NCBI RefSeq assembly: GCF_006517255.1
Contig: NZ_CP041185.1
Span: forward strand, 1,178,001 to 1,242,000
DNA from: Janthinobacterium tructae
GTDB taxonomy: Bacteria; Pseudomonadota; Gammaproteobacteria; Burkholderiales; Burkholderiaceae_D
Length of the DNA: 64,000 nucleotides
Direction of reading: 5' to 3'
Each line of letters opens with the position of its first letter. Positions within the stretch are counted from its first letter, which is position 1. Under the pieces are notes generated by a model. That model was not told where the DNA came from. It ran no database searches and saw only the letters and a program-made list of their open reading frames with translations. The position numbers and the translations under genes are program-made. Positions 62,813-64,000 of the stretch are shown piece by piece.

Positions 62813-63589
62813 ATGATTTTGAAGCCAGCCCGCCTGATCTTAGCCCTGGTCGCCGTCGTCGCGATCCCTGCCTTCGCGCAAAACGTCGCCACCGTAAATG
62901 GCAAGGCCATCCCATCGTCGCGCGTTGACCAGGTCGTCAAGCAAGTCGTCGCCCAAGGCAAGCAAGCCGATTCGCCACAATTGCGCGAAGCCATCAAGAA
63001 AGACCTGATCGGCCGTGAAGTGCTGATCCAGGAAGCCGACAAGCAAGGCTACGGCACGCGTGCGGAAGTCAAGTCGCAGATCGACAATGCCCGTCAAAGC
63101 ATCATCATCAATGCCCTGCTGGCCGACTACGTCAAGAAGAACCCTGTCAAGGACGCTGAAATCAAGGCCGAGTACGACAAGTTCAAGGCACAAGCGGGCG
63201 ACAAGGAATACCATGCACGCCACATCCTGGTGGCCACCGAAGCGGAAGCGAAAGACATCATCGCCAAGCTGAAAGGCGGCGCCAAGTTCGAAGAACTGGC
63301 GAAAGTATCGAAAGACGGTTCCGCAGCCAATGGCGGCGACCTGGACTGGGCTAGCCCAGCTTCGTACGTGAAGCCATTCTCCGACGCCATGGTGGCCCTG
63401 AAACCAGGCCAGGTCACGCAAACGCCCGTGCAATCGCAATTCGGCTTCCACGTGATCAAGCTGGAAGAAACCCGTCCGACGAAGCTGCCGGCACTGGAAG
63501 AAGTCAAGGGTCAAGTGGCCGAGTCGCTGCAACAGAAGAAACTCGCGGCCTACCGCGATGAACTGATGAAGAAGGCAAAAATCCAATAA
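62813..63589 (+). CDS. Periplasmic peptidyl-prolyl isomerase, PpiC/parvulin type (copy 2)
   Basis: A 258-residue paralogue of the previous gene, very similar from the signal peptide (LILALVAVVAIPAFAQ) to the C-terminus, with the same parvulin landmarks ARHILVATEAEAKDII and GFHVIKLEE. Differences cluster in the helical linker and around residues 170-200 (SPASYVKPFSDAM). AGGAA lies seven bases before the ATG. A separate promoter candidate and terminator suggest it can be expressed alone. Tandem duplication is the simplest origin. Confidence 0.92.
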   Translation: MILKPARLILALVAVVAIPAFAQNVATVNGKAIPSSRVDQVVKQVVAQGKQADSPQLREAIKKDLIGREVLIQEADKQGYGTRAEVKSQIDNARQSIIINALLADYVKKNPVKDAEIKAEYDKFKAQAGDKEYHARHILVATEAEAKDIIAKLKGGAKFEELAKVSKDGSAANGGDLDWASPASYVKPFSDAMVALKPGQVTQTPVQSQFGFHVIKLEETRPTKLPALEEVKGQVAESLQQKKLAAYRDELMKKAKIQ

Positions 63590-63609
63590 GATTGGATGAA
63601 GATGAAAAG

Positions 63610-63632
63610 GCGCTCCACGGAGCGCTTTTTTT
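63610..63632 (+). terminator. Rho-independent terminator after the ppiC pair
   Basis: GCGCTC (63610-63615), loop CACG, GAGCGC (63620-63625) and a seven-base T-run to 63632. Confidence 0.87.
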
Positions 63633-63647
63633 ACGCTTGGAGATGCG

Positions 63648-64000
63648 ATGAATCTACATGAAGAATTAAAAATCGCGCTGGAAGCGGTTGCCGAACCGGG
63701 CCGTGCGGCGCCCATGCAGGCGTATATGCGCGACCAGTTCGTGTTCCTGGGCGTGGCGGCACCGCAGCGGCGGCTGGCCGCCAGGGACTTGCTGGCGGGT
63801 TTGAAAGGCATCGATGCCGATGTGCTGCTGGAACATGCGCAACTGCTGTGGCAGCAGCCGCAGCGCGAATACCAGCACGTGGCGCTCGACATGCTGGCCC
63901 TGCACCGGCGCCAGCTGGGCGTCGAACACCTCCCCGCCCTGCTCGGCCTGGCGCGCCAGCGCGCCTGGTGGGACAGCGTCGACGGCATGGCGGGCATCGT
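63648..64000 (+). CDS. DNA alkylation repair protein, AlkD-like (5' part, runs off the window)
   Basis: About 117 N-terminal residues are visible. MQAYMRDQFVFLGVAAPQRR, the LW...REYQHVALDML segment and RAWWDSVDGMAG match the HEAT-like-repeat DNA glycosylase AlkD, which removes positively charged 3- and 7-alkylpurines without base flipping. The catalytic Asp of the family would be expected in or near the WWDSVD stretch. GGAGA precedes the ATG at 63648. Confidence 0.82.
   Translation, partial: MNLHEELKIALEAVAEPGRAAPMQAYMRDQFVFLGVAAPQRRLAARDLLAGLKGIDADVLLEHAQLLWQQPQREYQHVALDMLALHRRQLGVEHLPALLGLARQRAWWDSVDGMAGI

Overview
The window is GC-rich, densely coded DNA from a betaproteobacterium, most likely an Oxalobacteraceae member (Janthinobacterium/Massilia/Duganella type). 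This is inferred from gene content and order: cyoABCD-SURF1-RegB; mltG-tmk-holB opposite ygfZ-DUF4936-NRDE; selO-msrB-yciB-bolA-ppiC-ppiC; and multi-domain hybrid kinases. No rRNA, tRNA, CRISPR array, integrase or complete IS element was seen.

Layout. 1-5.4 kb (minus): a bo3-type quinol oxidase operon followed by SURF1 and the start of a RegB-type quinone/redox sensor kinase. 5.6-7.6 kb: an MFS transporter and an Hsp20 chaperone. 7.9-19.5 kb: a signalling block with a three-receiver CHASE3 hybrid kinase, a CheR methyltransferase, a REC-kinase, and two paralogous GAF/PAS hybrid kinases that converge and share overlapping stop codons. 19.6-24.3 kb: an accessory stretch with a secreted esterase, a secreted unknown protein, a small membrane protein, a secreted EreA/ChaN/TIKI-like protein, a broken 3' copy of the esterase, and an AT-rich RelA/SpoT-domain nucleotide synthetase that looks acquired. 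24.4-38.9 kb: an SRPBCC protein, a stand-alone EF-G, outer-membrane phospholipase A, small proteins, a methyltransferase, an ankyrin protein, tatD, carbonic anhydrase, holB-tmk-mltG, and ygfZ-DUF4936-NRDE. 39-46.2 kb: a LacI-controlled pentose or pentitol locus (regulator, xylulokinase, transaldolase, ribose-type ABC importer). 46.3-58.7 kb: GNAT, CurA-like reductase, Dabb protein, thiolase, MHS transporter, LysR, a VOC protein, a lipoprotein with a ruined hydrolase active site, FadJ-like multifunctional enzyme and FadD-like acyl-CoA synthetase. 58.9-64 kb: SelO, MsrB, YciB, BolA, two tandem PpiC foldases and the start of an AlkD-like gene.

How the parts connect. The quinol oxidase and the quinone-sensing kinase are transcriptionally linked. 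The three beta-oxidation genes (thiolase, fadJ-like, fadD-like) are scattered, but each has a similar ACG-NN-CGT dyad in its promoter region, which suggests one shared repressor that is not encoded here. Five copies of a GTAGGTCGG/CCGACA palindromic repeat sit at gene 3' ends; at four of the genes the repeat itself supplies the stop codon. The most promising places for new biology are the AT-rich RelA/SpoT gene and its surroundings, the pseudo-hydrolase lipoprotein, the shared fatty-acid operator and the stop-supplying repeats. All functions are read from sequence motifs and family knowledge; no database search was possible.
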